DNA of 64,000 nt from Ruminobacter amylophilus (GCF_900115655.1 NZ_FOXF01000008.1:1-64000), one strand, 5' to 3'. Shown: positions 33,894 through 44,851, counted from the stretch's first letter. Translations and numbers: made by a program. The notes: generated by a model from the sequence alone, not told the origin.

Positions 33894-35246
33894 ATGATAA
33901 ATATCAAGAAAGGATTAGATCTCCCTATCAGCGGTAAACCGGAAAATGTGGTTAATGCAAGTAATAATGCCGTAAAGCATGTAGCCATTTTAGGTACCGA
34001 TTTCCCTGGGTTAAAGCCATCCATGCTTGTTGAAGTTGGTGATGTTGTGGACAAGGGTCAGACTCTTTTTACAGATAAGAAGAATCCTGGCGTTGGCTAT
34101 ACAGCACCTGTTCCTGGTAAGGTTGTTGCCATTAACCGTGGTGAAAAAAGGGCGTTCCAGTCTTTAGTTATCGAAATGGATTCTGCTATTGTTGGTAGCA
34201 GAAAATTTAATGCTTATCCTAATGAAGATCTCTGTACCTTAAGTCGTGATGAGGTTGTAAAGCAGCTGGTTGATTCAGGTGCGTGGACAGCTTTCAGAAC
34301 ACGTCCGTACAGCAAGACTCCGGCTGTGGATTCAGCTCCTGAACATATCTTTGTTACTGCAATGGATACAAACCCTCTGGCAGGAGATCCTAAGGTTGTT
34401 ATCAGCAGCCATGCAAAGGATTTCTGTGACGGTCTTGATGTAATTAGTACTCTTACCGGCGGTAATGTATACGTATGTAAGGGTGAAGCTTCTCTGCCAA
34501 CTGATTACAAGTCAAAGAACATTCAGGAAAGAATCTTTGTTGGTAAGCATCCAGCAGGTCTTGCCGGTACTCATATTCACTTCATTCACAGAGCTTCAGA
34601 AGAACACGTTATGTGGTCTATCGGTTATCAGGAAGTGATTGCCATCGGTCATCTGTTCAGAACAGGTGACATCTACAGTGAAAGAGTAATCAGCCTTGCC
34701 GGTCCGAATGTAATTAAACCAAGATTAATCAGAACAATTCAGGGTGCATGTGTATCTGAAATCACTGCAAACGAACTTTCTGGTTCAAATTATCGTGTGA
34801 TTTCCGGTTCCGTACTGAATGGTAATACAGCTGCAGGCGCTTTTGATTATCTTGGAAGATTCCACCTGCAGGTGAGTGTTATCCCTGAAGGAAACAAGCG
34901 TGAGTTCCTCGGTTGGATTATGCCGGGCGCAAAGAAGCATTCCGTAACCCGTACCGTTCTCAGTGCCTTCCTGCCTCCTAGAGATTACGACATCAACACC
35001 GCTGTTAACGGTGGCTCAAGAGCAATGGTTCCAATCGGAAGCTATGAAAAGATCATGCCTCTCGATATTATTCCTGCCATGCTTCTAAGAGCTATTGAAA
35101 TCGGTGATACCGATGCTGCCAAGCTGTTAGGCTGCATGGAACTTGATGAAGAAGATCTTGCTTTATGCACATATGTATGTCCTGGTAAGACCGAGTATGG
35201 CAGACTGCTCAGAAAGTGTTTAACCAAGATTGAGTTAGAGGGGTAA
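33894..35246 (+). CDS. nqrA: Na+-translocating NADH:quinone reductase subunit A
   Basis: Soluble-side, quinone-related subunit of the sodium-pumping respiratory complex. The 450-residue protein begins MINIKKGLDLPISGKP, with DFPGLKPSMLVEVGDVV near residue 37, AVIGSRKF-like segment, FRTRPYSKTPA, and IHFIHRASEEHVMWSIGYQEVIAIGHLF near residue 225, all NqrA hallmarks. Length fits (V. cholerae 446). GGA lies eight bases upstream. It is the first gene of six tightly packed nqr genes. Confidence 0.97.
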   Translation: MINIKKGLDLPISGKPENVVNASNNAVKHVAILGTDFPGLKPSMLVEVGDVVDKGQTLFTDKKNPGVGYTAPVPGKVVAINRGEKRAFQSLVIEMDSAIVGSRKFNAYPNEDLCTLSRDEVVKQLVDSGAWTAFRTRPYSKTPAVDSAPEHIFVTAMDTNPLAGDPKVVISSHAKDFCDGLDVISTLTGGNVYVCKGEASLPTDYKSKNIQERIFVGKHPAGLAGTHIHFIHRASEEHVMWSIGYQEVIAIGHLFRTGDIYSERVISLAGPNVIKPRLIRTIQGACVSEITANELSGSNYRVISGSVLNGNTAAGAFDYLGRFHLQVSVIPEGNKREFLGWIMPGAKKHSVTRTVLSAFLPPRDYDINTAVNGGSRAMVPIGSYEKIMPLDIIPAMLLRAIEIGDTDAAKLLGCMELDEEDLALCTYVCPGKTEYGRLLRKCLTKIELEG

Positions 35247-35249
35247 CAG

Positions 35250-36497
35250 ATGATTCTTTCTATTCTTAATAAGCTTGAACCTCTCTTCTCCAAAGGCGGC
35301 AAGCTTGAGAAGTTTTATCCTTTATTTGAAGGTACTTCAACTTTCTTTTACACTCCGGGCGTAGTTACTCACAACACCACCACTCATGTACGTGACGTTA
35401 TTGATTTCAAGCGCATGATGATTATGGTGTTCTTTGCTGTATTCCCATGCATGTTCTGGGGCTGGTTTAATGTTGGTAATCAGACAATCAATGCGATTGC
35501 ATCAAGTGCTGATACCTCAAGTTCATTCAGTCTGTTCAGTGCCGACTGGCATTATGCCCTGGTGCAGATGCTGGGTGGTTCGCTTTCATCTGATGCAGGC
35601 ATTTACAGCAAGATGCTTATCGGTGCGATATTCTTCCTTCCTATTTATGCCGTTTCTTTCGGTGTAGGTGCTTTCTGGGAAGTTTTATTCTGTATCGTCC
35701 GCAAGCATGAAGTTAACGAAGGTCTGTTTGTAACTTCACTGTTCTTTGCTCTTATTGTTCCTCCTACCATTCCTTTATGGCAGGTTGCCTTAGGTATTTC
35801 CTTCGGCGTAATCATCGGCAAGGAAGTATTCGGCGGTACAGGTCGTAACTTCATGAATCCTGCTCTTGTTGGTCGTGCATTCCTGTTCTTTGCATACCCT
35901 GCACAGATTTCAGGTGATGCCGTATGGGTTCCTGTTGATGGATATACCGGTGCGACAGCTCTCAGTGAATTCTCTAAGACCGGCAAACTGAACTCATGGA
36001 TGGATGCATTCTTAGGTAACATTCCTGGCTGTATCGGTGAAGGTTCAACCCTCGGTATTCTTATCGGCGGTATTGCTCTTATCATTATGGGCGTTGCTTC
36101 AGCAAGAGTTGTTTTAGGTGGATTCTTAGGTCTCCTTATCATGTCATTCTTATGCAACTCCATGGTATCTGTAAACCCTGCTAATCACATGCTTCAGATG
36201 TCATTTATTGAACATATTGTTGTTGGTGGTTTTGCTTTCGGTATCTTCTTCATGGCTACCGATCCGGTTTCATCAGCATTTACCAAGAAAGGTAAGATTG
36301 CTTACGGTTTCCTTATCGGTGTGATGGTTTGTCTGATTCGCGTATTCAATCCTGCATACCCAGAAGGCGTGATGCTCGCTATCTTATTTGCGAACTGCTG
36401 GGCTCCTCTGTTTGACTACTGTGTATCCCAGTTCAATATCAACCGTCGTAAGCGCATTGCAGCTAAACCAGTTCTTGTAAAGGGGAGTGTAAATTAA
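35250..36497 (+). CDS. nqrB: Na+-NQR subunit B
   Basis: Membrane subunit that binds FMN covalently and lines the sodium path. The 415-residue protein has the soluble N-terminus [20 protein letters not shown] and ten or so hydrophobic helices. The flavinylation site is the Thr of [12 protein letters not shown] near residue 233; [20 protein letters not shown] precedes it. It starts three bases after nqrA. Flavinylation needs ApbE, not found nearby. Confidence 0.96.
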   Translation: MILSILNKLEPLFSKGGKLEKFYPLFEGTSTFFYTPGVVTHNTTTHVRDVIDFKRMMIMVFFAVFPCMFWGWFNVGNQTINAIASSADTSSSFSLFSADWHYALVQMLGGSLSSDAGIYSKMLIGAIFFLPIYAVSFGVGAFWEVLFCIVRKHEVNEGLFVTSLFFALIVPPTIPLWQVALGISFGVIIGKEVFGGTGRNFMNPALVGRAFLFFAYPAQISGDAVWVPVDGYTGATALSEFSKTGKLNSWMDAFLGNIPGCIGEGSTLGILIGGIALIIMGVASARVVLGGFLGLLIMSFLCNSMVSVNPANHMLQMSFIEHIVVGGFAFGIFFMATDPVSSAFTKKGKIAYGFLIGVMVCLIRVFNPAYPEGVMLAILFANCWAPLFDYCVSQFNINRRKRIAAKPVLVKGSVN

Positions 36498-36500
36498 AAA

Positions 36501-37292
36501 ATGGCTAACAAAGATAGTACATTAAGAACATTCACCGTAATTGGTTTACTGTGCTTTGTATGTTCTGTTTTAGTATGTTTGACAGTGGTTGTACTTAAGC
36601 CTTTACAGGAAAAGGAAATCAATGTTGACCGTATGAAGAGCGTGCTCGAAGCTGCAGGTATTGATTATGAAGGTGAAGATATAACCACACTGTTCAATGA
36701 CAAGGTTAAGGCCAGACTTCTTGATCTCGACAGAAACGTGCTTTTAAGTGATGCAGAAGTAGAAAAGGTTGTCGGCAGCAGTGATGCCGGTGCCTATAAC
36801 TTCGTTTCTGAAGCCAAACTTCCGGGCAAGAATACTGTAATTGAGTCAGGTAAGGATTCTGCCGGTATAAAGACCCACGCCAAGTACATGCCTGTATATT
36901 TTGTTGTTGAAAACGGAGCAACCACCAAGGTTGTACTTCCGTTCTACGGTCAGGGGCTGTGGTCTACCATGTACGGTTATCTTGCCGTAAATGCCAATGG
37001 TACCACTATTGAAGGCCTGAAGTATTACAGTCAGGGGGAAACTGCTGGTCTCGGTGCTGAAGTTGCAAATCCTGCGTACACAGCAAAGTGGAAAAACAAG
37101 AAGCTTTACGATGAAAACAGTGCCTATCAGTTTGCAGTGAAAAAGAACGCTGACAAGAACAGTGAATATATGGTTGATGCCATTTCCGGTGCAACTCTTA
37201 CCAGTGACGGCGTGAATAACTCAGTTAAGTACTGGTTCGAAGACGTATATGCTCCGTTCTTACAGCAGTTAAAGAATAAAGAGGTGAAATAA
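36501..37292 (+). CDS. nqrC: Na+-NQR subunit C
   Basis: Periplasmic subunit with a single membrane anchor (about residues 9-33) and covalently bound FMN. The flavinylation motif SGATLTSDG lies near residue 229, with Thr as acceptor. [12 protein letters not shown] and [15 protein letters not shown] are the usual NqrC blocks. 263 residues, normal length. It starts three bases after nqrB and its stop overlaps nqrD (TAATG). Confidence 0.96.
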   Translation: MANKDSTLRTFTVIGLLCFVCSVLVCLTVVVLKPLQEKEINVDRMKSVLEAAGIDYEGEDITTLFNDKVKARLLDLDRNVLLSDAEVEKVVGSSDAGAYNFVSEAKLPGKNTVIESGKDSAGIKTHAKYMPVYFVVENGATTKVVLPFYGQGLWSTMYGYLAVNANGTTIEGLKYYSQGETAGLGAEVANPAYTAKWKNKKLYDENSAYQFAVKKNADKNSEYMVDAISGATLTSDGVNNSVKYWFEDVYAPFLQQLKNKEVK

Positions 37293-37948
37293 TGAGTGAT
37301 TTACCTTCTGCAAAAGAGGTTTTTACAAGACCTTTGATTAAGGATAATCCTGTAATGATTCAGGTACTCGGTATCTGTTCATCACTTGCAGTATCCTCAA
37401 ACATGAAGACTGCTCTCGTTATGAGTCTGGCGTTAACTTTCGTAACTGCTTTCTCTAACCTGATTATTTCTTCTATACGTAAGTACATTCCGAACAGCGT
37501 AAGAATTATTGCTCAGATGACAGTAATTGCTTCTCTGGTAATTGTTGTAGACCAGTTCCTCAAGGCCTTCAGCTATGACCTGTCAAAGCAGCTTTCTGTT
37601 TTCGTGGGCCTGATTATTACCAACTGTATCGTTATGGGTCGTGCTGAAGCTTTCGCCATGAAGTATCCTCCAGTATTATCATTCCTGGATGGTCTCGGTA
37701 ATGGTATCGGTTACGGTATCATTCTCTGCTTCCTGGGTACCGTTCGTGAAATCTTCGGTTCAGGCAAGTGGTTTGATATTACTTTATTAAAGACCGTAAA
37801 TGACGGCGGCTGGTATGTGCCAAACGGCTTCATGCTGATGCCTCCATGTGCATTCTTCTTAATCGGTCTCTTAATATGGTTAACCAATCAGGTATACAAG
37901 GTTAATACCAAGCCTGAGTATGACACCTCACGTAAGGATGCTTCATAA
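37292..37948 (+). CDS. nqrD: Na+-NQR subunit D
   Basis: Integral membrane subunit paired with NqrE; the two bind a 2Fe-2S centre between them. The 218 residues show about six helices and [20 protein letters not shown] with the conserved Cys, and the second Cys in [16 protein letters not shown]. The last 20 residues are polar. It overlaps both nqrC and nqrE by one base. Confidence 0.96.
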   Translation: MSDLPSAKEVFTRPLIKDNPVMIQVLGICSSLAVSSNMKTALVMSLALTFVTAFSNLIISSIRKYIPNSVRIIAQMTVIASLVIVVDQFLKAFSYDLSKQLSVFVGLIITNCIVMGRAEAFAMKYPPVLSFLDGLGNGIGYGIILCFLGTVREIFGSGKWFDITLLKTVNDGGWYVPNGFMLMPPCAFFLIGLLIWLTNQVYKVNTKPEYDTSRKDAS

Positions 37949-38541
37949 TGGATTACGTTAATTTATTTATAAAGTCTGTCTTTATTGAGAACCTTGCTCT
38001 TAGTTTCTTCCTGGGCATGTGTACCTTCCTGGCAGTTTCCAAGAAGGTTAAGACAGCTATCGGTTTAGGTATTGCGGTAATTGTTGTACAGACCATTGCC
38101 GTACCGGCTAACAACCTTGTTTATACCTATGTGTTGAAGCCAAATGCAATCCAGACCGGTATTGATTTGTCATTTTTAGGTTTTATTACCTATATCGGTG
38201 TAATTGCCGCACTGGTGCAGATTCTGGAAATGTTCCTTGATAAGTATGTACCTAGCCTTTACTCCGCTTTGGGTATTTTCTTGCCTTTAATTACAGTAAA
38301 CTGTGCTATTTTCGGTGGCGTGTCATTCATGGTACAGCGTGAATACAACTTCGCTGAATCTGTGGTTTATGGTATCGGTTCCGGTACTTCATGGGCTATT
38401 GCTCTGGTTCTTCTCGCTGCAATCCGTGAAAAACTCAAGTATGCTCATACTCCACAGGGCCTCAACGGTTTAGGCATAGTATTCATTACTGCCGGACTTA
38501 TTGCCTTAGGCTTTATGTCCTTCTCTGGTATTAAGCTTTAA
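37948..38541 (+). CDS. nqrE: Na+-NQR subunit E
   Basis: Membrane partner of NqrD. The 197-residue protein has six helices, the Cys of [20 protein letters not shown] and the Cys of [15 protein letters not shown], the two conserved Cys that with those of NqrD hold the intramembrane iron-sulfur centre. Length matches V. cholerae NqrE (198). It is coupled to nqrD (TAATG). Confidence 0.96.
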   Translation: MDYVNLFIKSVFIENLALSFFLGMCTFLAVSKKVKTAIGLGIAVIVVQTIAVPANNLVYTYVLKPNAIQTGIDLSFLGFITYIGVIAALVQILEMFLDKYVPSLYSALGIFLPLITVNCAIFGGVSFMVQREYNFAESVVYGIGSGTSWAIALVLLAAIREKLKYAHTPQGLNGLGIVFITAGLIALGFMSFSGIKL

Positions 38542-38556
38542 GGGGGATAAAGTTAA

Positions 38557-39783
38557 ATGTTAACCGTATTATATGGTGTTGGTTTATTCATCCTTATCGT
38601 GCTGCTGCTTGTATCAGCAATTATTGTTGCCAAGCATTTCATGGTAAACAGTGGTGATGTAACCATCGGTATCAACGGCGATCCTGAAAAGGCTATTAAA
38701 GTTCCTGCAGGTGACAAGCTGTTAACCGCACTTGCCAACCAGGGTATCTTCGTTCCGTCTGCATGTGGCGGCGGCGGTGCCTGCGGTCAGTGTCGCTGTA
38801 AGGTGACTAAAGGCGGTGGTGACGTTCTTCCTACCGAACTTGGTCATTTAACCAAGCGTGAAGTCAGAGAAGGCTGGAGACTTGCATGTCAGGTCGGTGT
38901 TCGTCAGGATATGGAAATTGAACTTCCTGCTTCAGTATTCGGTGTTAAGAAGTGGACCTGTACCGTTATTTCAAACAATAACGTGGCTACCTTCATCAAG
39001 GAACTCCGTCTGCAGATTCCTGAAGGTGAAGAAGTTCCTTTCAGAGCTGGTGGTTATATTCAGATCGAAGCTGAACCTCACACTGTTAACTACCGTGATT
39101 TCGATATTCCTGAAAAATATCTGAATGATTGGGACAAGTTTAAACTCCGTGATCTGGTTTCAAAGGTTGATACTCACATTCTCCGTGCGTACTCAATGGC
39201 TTCTTATCCTGAAGAAAAGGGGCTGATTATGCTGAACGTGAGAATTGCAACTCCACCTCTTCGCGATTTAACCCTTCCTCCTGGACAGATGTCTTCATAC
39301 ATCTGGTCACTGAAGCCTGGTGACAAGGTAACAATTTCAGGTCCGTTCGGTGAATTCTTTGCCAAGGAAACTGATGCTGAAATGGTATTCGTCGGCGGTG
39401 GTGCCGGTATGGCTCCTATGCGTTCTCATATTTTCGATCAGCTTAAGAGAATCAAGACCAACCGTAAGATCAGCTTCTGGTATGGTGCTCGTTCCCTCAA
39501 GGAAGTGTTCTATCAGGAAGAATTTGATCAGCTTGCCAAGGAACATCCAAACTTTACATGGCACATTGCTTTAAGTGATGCATTACCTGAAGATAACTGG
39601 ACTGGTTACACCGGATTTATTCATAATGTTCTTTATGAAAACTATCTGAAGAACCACAAGGCTCCGGAAGACTGTGAATTCTATATGTGCGGTCCTCCAA
39701 TGATGACCAAGTCTACTATCGATATGCTTCACAGCCTTGGTGTTGAAGATGAAAATATCCTGCTGGATAACTTCGGCGGTTAA
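38557..39783 (+). CDS. nqrF: Na+-NQR subunit F (NADH-oxidising)
   Basis: Entry point for NADH electrons. The 408-residue protein has an N-terminal membrane helix (4-26), a ferredoxin domain with Cys 70, 76, 79 and 111 ([14 protein letters not shown] and LACQV), an FAD domain with RAYSMAS, and an NADH domain with [12 protein letters not shown] and MCGPPMM near residue 377. The end [10 protein letters not shown] is typical. AGGGGG stands before the start. A perfect terminator follows; neither apbE nor nqrM is next to it. Confidence 0.97.
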   Translation: MLTVLYGVGLFILIVLLLVSAIIVAKHFMVNSGDVTIGINGDPEKAIKVPAGDKLLTALANQGIFVPSACGGGGACGQCRCKVTKGGGDVLPTELGHLTKREVREGWRLACQVGVRQDMEIELPASVFGVKKWTCTVISNNNVATFIKELRLQIPEGEEVPFRAGGYIQIEAEPHTVNYRDFDIPEKYLNDWDKFKLRDLVSKVDTHILRAYSMASYPEEKGLIMLNVRIATPPLRDLTLPPGQMSSYIWSLKPGDKVTISGPFGEFFAKETDAEMVFVGGGAGMAPMRSHIFDQLKRIKTNRKISFWYGARSLKEVFYQEEFDQLAKEHPNFTWHIALSDALPEDNWTGYTGFIHNVLYENYLKNHKAPEDCEFYMCGPPMMTKSTIDMLHSLGVEDENILLDNFGG

Positions 39784-39812
39784 TTTTCAATTCTGATGTT
39801 TTAAGCATATTC

Positions 39813-39844
39813 AAAAAGCCTTCGCTGATGCGAAGGCTTTTTTT
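39813..39844 (+). terminator. terminator of the nqr operon
   Basis: AAAAAGCCTTCGC / GCGAAGGCTTTTT, 13 perfect pairs with a TGAT loop, and more Ts. Confidence 0.97.
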
Positions 39845-40155
39845 ATGGTGCAGTAATTTCAAAAAAGGTATCAGATTTGCATGATTGTCATCAGGTATCT
39901 CCATGATTATGGCGTATTCCGGTGTGAACAGTAATCATGTTTCTGTTTTGTGATAAGGTTCTCTCCTAATTTATGACTCTACTGATAATCTCAAAAAAAA
40001 TTTCAGTGTTTCCGCTTCATGCTTAAAAGTCTGGTTCATGAGGCTGATTTTAACCTTAAAATCTATGGCTGCGTTGGCGGAAAAAAGTTGAATTCCCTGA
40101 TAAACTTGGGAAATAATGAATTAAAGATAAGAATATATAAGCATAGGATTAAATT
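39845..40155 (+). other. glnD upstream region
   Basis: About 310 bases without a gene. A small hairpin TTCCC / GGGAA (40094-40112 region) lies near the glnD start; no clear promoter was seen. Confidence 0.5.
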
Positions 40156-42777
40156 ATGAACAACGGTAACACAGGGTTCTGGCCTGATTCTGAAATCACG
40201 ATGCAGAATGGTCGCGAAGCTATTGCGAAACAGTTTGAAGACATGAAAGAAGCTTTTTTTGCCGGAGTTACCGTTAATGAACTGGTTCTTAACCGTTCCA
40301 TGTTTATAGATGAACTGATGCTGAGACTTTACAGACAGTTCAACTTTAATGAATATAAAACCCTGAGTCTTGTGGCTGTGGGCGGTTACGGTCGCTCGGA
40401 TCTGCAGCCTCATTCTGATATAGACATACTGCTTATAAGCAGGGAGCCTATAACCGAAGCTCTGAATGAACAGATTTCAAAATTTACCAGTCTGCTGTGG
40501 GATTTGCGATTGGATATAGGGCAGTCAGTGAGAACACTTGAAGAATGCTTCGAAGAAGGAGCCAAAGACGTAACTATTGCCACAAATTATCTTGAATCAA
40601 GATTTCTTGCGGGCTCTGAAGAAACATATGACATGTTCAAGAGCAGAGTTGAATCAGATATGTTCTGGCCGATTACTGATTTCTACAGAGCCAAAATGGC
40701 TGAGCAGAATGCCAGACATTCATCTCATAAAGACACTATCTACATGCTTGAGCCGGATTTGAAAAATAATCCAGGCGGTTTAAGAGATATTCAGAATATT
40801 CTATGGATAGCACACAAGGGGTTCGGCATAACAGGTCTTCGGGAACTGTATACCAACGGCCTGCTCACCAGAATGGAGTATCTTGAGCTCAAGGAGTGTC
40901 AGGACTTTCTGTGGAGAATGAGATTCGCACTGCATCTGTCAATAAACAAACCTGATAACAGACTTACTTTTGACAGACAGCAGAAGGTGGCAACCTATCT
41001 CGGTTATACCGGTGAAGGAAATACCCCCGTGGAAACACTGATGAAACGTTTCTACCAGACTCTTCACAGGGTGGTGGAATTAAATGAAATCAGCATGCAG
41101 CTGATGTATGAAAAGATTTTTCCTGAAAGGGTTATTGAGGGAAAAATCTTTAATCAGTACTTTCTGTTCAGGGATAATCTCATTGATGTAATTGATCCTA
41201 AAATTTTTGTAACCCGCCCTCAGATTATTCTTGAGCTTTTTCTGATTCTGACAGAGAGGGAAGAACTTACCGGTATTCACGTTAACTGTATCCGTTATCT
41301 GAGAAATGCCAGAAGAAGCATAAATTACCATCTCTATGAAAGAAGTGAATGCCGGGACACCTTCAAGAGAATCATCAGTCATCCACGTGCTCTAGTTGTT
41401 GCCCTGCCTATTATGCATAAACACCACATTCTTTCTCTGTACATGCCTCATTGGGAAAATATTGTCGGTCTGATGCAGTTTGATATGTTCCATACATATA
41501 CGGTAGATGAACATACTATGAGAGTATTGAGGAATATATACAGTTTTACTCATGAGAAAGATTCGGAATTCAGTCTGTTCAGGCAGATATACAGTCACAT
41601 CAGTATGCCTGAACTGCTGTTTATTGCCGCTCTGTTCCACGATATTGCCAAGGGGCAGGGAGGACATCATGCAGAACTCGGTGCTCCCGAAGCATTGTAT
41701 TTCTGTCAGCTTCACGGGTATAACCGCTATGAAAGCAAACTTGTGGCGTGGGTAGTTAGAAATCATCTGTATATGTCCATGGTGGCTCAGAGAAGAGATA
41801 TCTCATCACCTGAGGTCGTGGCGGAATTTGCAAGAAGAGTTGGTGATGAAAATCTTCTGAATTATCTGTACTGTCTTACCGTGGCTGATATCTGCGGTAC
41901 AAATGATACCGAATGGAACAGCTATAAGGATACTCTGCTCAGAACACTCTATTTTGAGGCCAGGAATGCATTACGAAAAGGTCTGGAAAATCCTCCTGAT
42001 TTGAGTCTTCATGTAAGAGAAAATCAGAAGAGAGCAATGGAAATACTTACAGCCATGGGGAATAATCCTCTGGATATTTTTAAGATATGGACAAACCTGA
42101 GGCCTGAATACTTTATCAGATATCTTCCCGAGCAGATAGCATGGCATACCCAGAACATAATAAATCATTCGGGAGAAGACCGTCCTCTGGTGCTGTTTGG
42201 TCAGAATAAGGCAACCAATGGAACGGAACTTTTTGTTTACGCCAAAAACAGTAATGGTCTGTTTGCCAGGGTAACCGGGGTTCTGGCTGAAAAGAATCTT
42301 AATGTTCTTGCCTCAATAATTTCAAATACCAGCAACAATTATGCACTGGATACCTTTACTTTTGTGGATAACAACGACAGTCAGATTGATTTTGACAGAA
42401 TACCAGCCATAAGAAAGGCTATTTCAACGGCGCTTGCAGCCAGTGAATTTAAACCTTCCAGAATAAAGCCGATGTCCCAAAAGCTTAAGCAGTTTAAACA
42501 TCCGACGATAGTGACATTCCTGGATGACAGCAATAAATCAGTGACTTCTTTTGAAATATCAACTCTGGATATACCCGGACTTCTGGCAAAAATTGCCGGT
42601 GTATTCAGCGATAATGAACTTGTTATTCATGCGGCAAAGATAACCACTACCGGTGAAAGAGCCGATGACTTTTTCACTGTGACGGATAAAAACGGGAATG
42701 CTATAAGTCAGCAGGGAAAGGAATCTCTTCGTGAACAGCTGGTTTCAAAACTCGATGCCGTAAATTCAGAAGACTGA
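40156..42777 (+). CDS. glnD: bifunctional PII uridylyltransferase / uridylyl-removing enzyme
   Basis: Senses glutamine and modifies PII proteins. The 873 residues include the nucleotidyltransferase site GGYGRSDLQPHSDIDIL near residue 76, the GlnD linker with EPDLKNNPGGLRDIQNILWIA near residue 197, an HD hydrolase with LFHDIAKGQGGHHAELG near residue 494, and two ACT domains at about 690-770 and 795-870 (YAKNSNGLFARVTGVLAEKNLNV and STLDIPGLLAKIAGVFSDN, in part). Length agrees with E. coli GlnD (890). AGGA precedes the ATG. It converges on map. Confidence 0.97.
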   Translation: MNNGNTGFWPDSEITMQNGREAIAKQFEDMKEAFFAGVTVNELVLNRSMFIDELMLRLYRQFNFNEYKTLSLVAVGGYGRSDLQPHSDIDILLISREPITEALNEQISKFTSLLWDLRLDIGQSVRTLEECFEEGAKDVTIATNYLESRFLAGSEETYDMFKSRVESDMFWPITDFYRAKMAEQNARHSSHKDTIYMLEPDLKNNPGGLRDIQNILWIAHKGFGITGLRELYTNGLLTRMEYLELKECQDFLWRMRFALHLSINKPDNRLTFDRQQKVATYLGYTGEGNTPVETLMKRFYQTLHRVVELNEISMQLMYEKIFPERVIEGKIFNQYFLFRDNLIDVIDPKIFVTRPQIILELFLILTEREELTGIHVNCIRYLRNARRSINYHLYERSECRDTFKRIISHPRALVVALPIMHKHHILSLYMPHWENIVGLMQFDMFHTYTVDEHTMRVLRNIYSFTHEKDSEFSLFRQIYSHISMPELLFIAALFHDIAKGQGGHHAELGAPEALYFCQLHGYNRYESKLVAWVVRNHLYMSMVAQRRDISSPEVVAEFARRVGDENLLNYLYCLTVADICGTNDTEWNSYKDTLLRTLYFEARNALRKGLENPPDLSLHVRENQKRAMEILTAMGNNPLDIFKIWTNLRPEYFIRYLPEQIAWHTQNIINHSGEDRPLVLFGQNKATNGTELFVYAKNSNGLFARVTGVLAEKNLNVLASIISNTSNNYALDTFTFVDNNDSQIDFDRIPAIRKAISTALAASEFKPSRIKPMSQKLKQFKHPTIVTFLDDSNKSVTSFEISTLDIPGLLAKIAGVFSDNELVIHAAKITTTGERADDFFTVTDKNGNAISQQGKESLREQLVSKLDAVNSED

Positions 42778-42784
42778 TTATAGA

Positions 42785-42811
42785 GACCGTAAATCATGAT
42801 GATTTACGGTC
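42785..42811. terminator. palindromic terminator between glnD and map
   Basis: GACCGTAAATCA / TGATTTACGGTC, 12 perfect pairs and a TGA loop, eight bases after glnD and eight before the map stop. T-runs are poor on both sides. Confidence 0.65.
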
Positions 42812-42818
42812 AGTATTA

Positions 42819-43625
42819 TTAATCCGCGTTGGTGATGTAACGACCTAATGTTTCTTCTTCTTCCTTTCTCAAAGTAAGAACTTCGCAACCTGTTTCCGTG
42901 ATAACTATGGTGTGTTCAAACTGAGCGGAAGGCTGTTTGTCGGAGGTTGTTACGGTCCAGCCGTCCTTACGGTTGACTTTGACCTTCCAGGTTCCTGCAT
43001 TCAGCATAGGTTCAATGGTAAATACCATTCCCGGTTTAAGGATCAGACTGTATGGATTAGGGTAGTAGTGAACGACCTGCGGCTCTTCATGGAATCCTTC
43101 ACCGATACCGTGTCCGCAGTAATCACGGACAATGGAAAAGCCTTCTTTCTTGGCAATGTTTTCTATAACTCTGCCCACTTCTGTAAGATTCTTTCCAGGA
43201 CCTACAGCTCTGATTGCTTCATAGAGACACTGCTGGGTCACTTTCACCAGCTGGTGGTTTCTAGGAGAAGTCTGTCCGACAACAAACATTTTACTGGTGT
43301 CTCCGTGAAAACCGTCTTTTATAACCGTTACATCGATATTTACAATATCTCCGTTATGCAGTTTGTGTTTTCCTGGGATACCGTGACAGACAACTTCGTT
43401 GATGGATATGCAGGTGCATTTAGGGTAACCGTGATATCCTAGACATGCGGAAATTGCCTGCCTGTCATCTTCTATGAACTTGAGCATGATGTCATCAAGC
43501 TCTTCTGTAGTGATTCCGGCCTGAACATAAGGTTCAATCATTTCAAGAACTTCAGCTGCAATCCTGCCTGCAACTCTGAGCTTTTCAATCTGTTCAGGAG
43601 TTTTAATAATAATATTACTGGCCAT
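42819..43625 (-). CDS. map: methionine aminopeptidase, type I
   Basis: Removes the initiator Met from nascent proteins. The 268-residue protein has His 81 in NEVVCHGIPG, metal ligands Asp 98 and Asp 109 (VNIDVTVIKDGFHGDTSKMF), GHGIGEGFHEEP, FTIEPML and QFEHTIVIT. Length matches E. coli Map (264). It diverges from rpsB as in E. coli, but glnD is on the opposite strand to what that genome has. Confidence 0.96.
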   Translation of the reverse strand: MASNIIIKTPEQIEKLRVAGRIAAEVLEMIEPYVQAGITTEELDDIMLKFIEDDRQAISACLGYHGYPKCTCISINEVVCHGIPGKHKLHNGDIVNIDVTVIKDGFHGDTSKMFVVGQTSPRNHQLVKVTQQCLYEAIRAVGPGKNLTEVGRVIENIAKKEGFSIVRDYCGHGIGEGFHEEPQVVHYYPNPYSLILKPGMVFTIEPMLNAGTWKVKVNRKDGWTVTTSDKQPSAQFEHTIVITETGCEVLTLRKEEEETLGRYITNAD

Positions 43626-43913
43626 ATTCGTATCTTTTTATAAATAAAATCATTTTCAATGGCAGAATCGACGGATTTCAAATTACTGCCTCAGGACTGC
43701 TCCTTATGCAAACATCCGTTGATCTGTTAATAAAATCTTTGCGTGTATTATACCATTGATAAGAATTATTGTTTTTCAATTTTGCACTATTGAAAATAAT
43801 TCCTGTCGCGGACTGAAAGAAAGTTTAAAAACATTGCTGATTATTGTGATATCAGTATCTCGGAGCACAGAGAACAAATGAGGAGTGACTTTGTCCGGAC
43901 GAGTAAAAATATA

Positions 43914-43943
43914 TTGAAATGTATAATGATAGTAATGTATAAT
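43914..43943 (+). promoter_or_regulatory. sigma-70 promoter for rpsB-tsf
   Basis: TTGAAA at 43914-43919, an 18-base spacer and TATAAT at 43938-43943, followed by CTGCACGC. A GC-containing discriminator of this sort is common in ribosomal promoters under stringent control. The transcript would have a leader of about 155 bases. Confidence 0.7.
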
Positions 43944-44034
43944 CTGCACGCTTTTTATTCAAATTGTATAAAAAGTCTGGTTAAATTTACCAGAGGTTTT
44001 TTGTTTATTACACACACCGGATATGAAAAAGGTA

Positions 44035-44088
44035 AATGTGGGGGTGCTGTTTACAGTTCACATTCCCGTTCGGTGGAGGAATAACCCC
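44035..44088 (+). promoter_or_regulatory. candidate S2 autoregulatory leader of rpsB
   Basis: AATGTG (44035-44040) pairs with CACATT (44059-44064), enclosing CTGT-TT-ACAG. The free GGGGT (44041-44045) is complementary to ACCCC (44084-44088), giving a possible pseudoknot that ends just before the ribosome-binding site (AAGGA near 44092). S2-controlled leaders of rpsB are known in gammaproteobacteria; I have not compared this one with a model. Confidence 0.5.
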
Positions 44089-44106
44089 AAAAAGGAAATT
44101 AAAAAA

Positions 44107-44829
44107 ATGGCTAAAGTTTCAATTAACGAAATGTTCGAAGCTGGTGTACATTTCGGTCACCAGACCTGCTACTGGAATCCTAAGATGAAGCAGTACATTT
44201 ACGGTTCACGTAATGGTGTACATATCATCAACCTTGATAAGACTGAAGCTCTTTTCAACGATGCTTTAAACTTCATCAGCAAGAAGGCTGCAGACAAGGG
44301 TAAGGTATTATTCGTTGGTACCAAGCGTGCTGCTTCTGAACAGGTTAAGGAATTTGCTTCACAGTGTGGTCAGTTCTACGTTAACCATCGCTGGTTAGGT
44401 GGTATGCTCACCAACTGGAAGACTGTAAGACAGTCTATCAAGCGTCTTAAGGAACTCGAAACTCAGGCTACCGACGGTACTTTTGACAAGCTTACCAAGA
44501 AGGAAGCTCTTGAACGTACCCGTGATATGGCTAAGCTCGAAAAGAGCCTTGGCGGTATCAAGGATATGGGTGGTTTACCAGACGTTCTTTTCGTAATCGA
44601 CGCTGAAGTTGAACACATTGCAATCAAGGAAGCTAACAAGCTTGGTATTCCTGTTGTTGCAGTTGTTGATACCAACTCAAACCCAGATCAGGTTAACTAT
44701 GTAGTTCCTGGTAATGATGATGCTATCCGTGCTATCAACCTTTACCTCAGCGCTGTAGCTGCAACTGTTAACGAAGCTCGTGAAGCTGCTACTACCGCCA
44801 GTGCCAAGGAAGAAGCTGCTGAAGCTTAA
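44107..44829 (+). CDS. rpsB: 30S ribosomal protein S2
   Basis: Primary structure of the small subunit. From ATG at 44107 the 240-residue product begins [20 protein letters not shown], the universal S2 start; the frame extends 28 codons upstream but through the leader. [47 protein letters not shown] and [13 protein letters not shown] are standard S2 blocks. It is followed by tsf with a hairpin between them. Confidence 0.97.
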   Translation: MAKVSINEMFEAGVHFGHQTCYWNPKMKQYIYGSRNGVHIINLDKTEALFNDALNFISKKAADKGKVLFVGTKRAASEQVKEFASQCGQFYVNHRWLGGMLTNWKTVRQSIKRLKELETQATDGTFDKLTKKEALERTRDMAKLEKSLGGIKDMGGLPDVLFVIDAEVEHIAIKEANKLGIPVVAVVDTNSNPDQVNYVVPGNDDAIRAINLYLSAVAATVNEAREAATTASAKEEAAEA

Positions 44830-44851
44830 TCTGACACTTAACTCGTAAATT

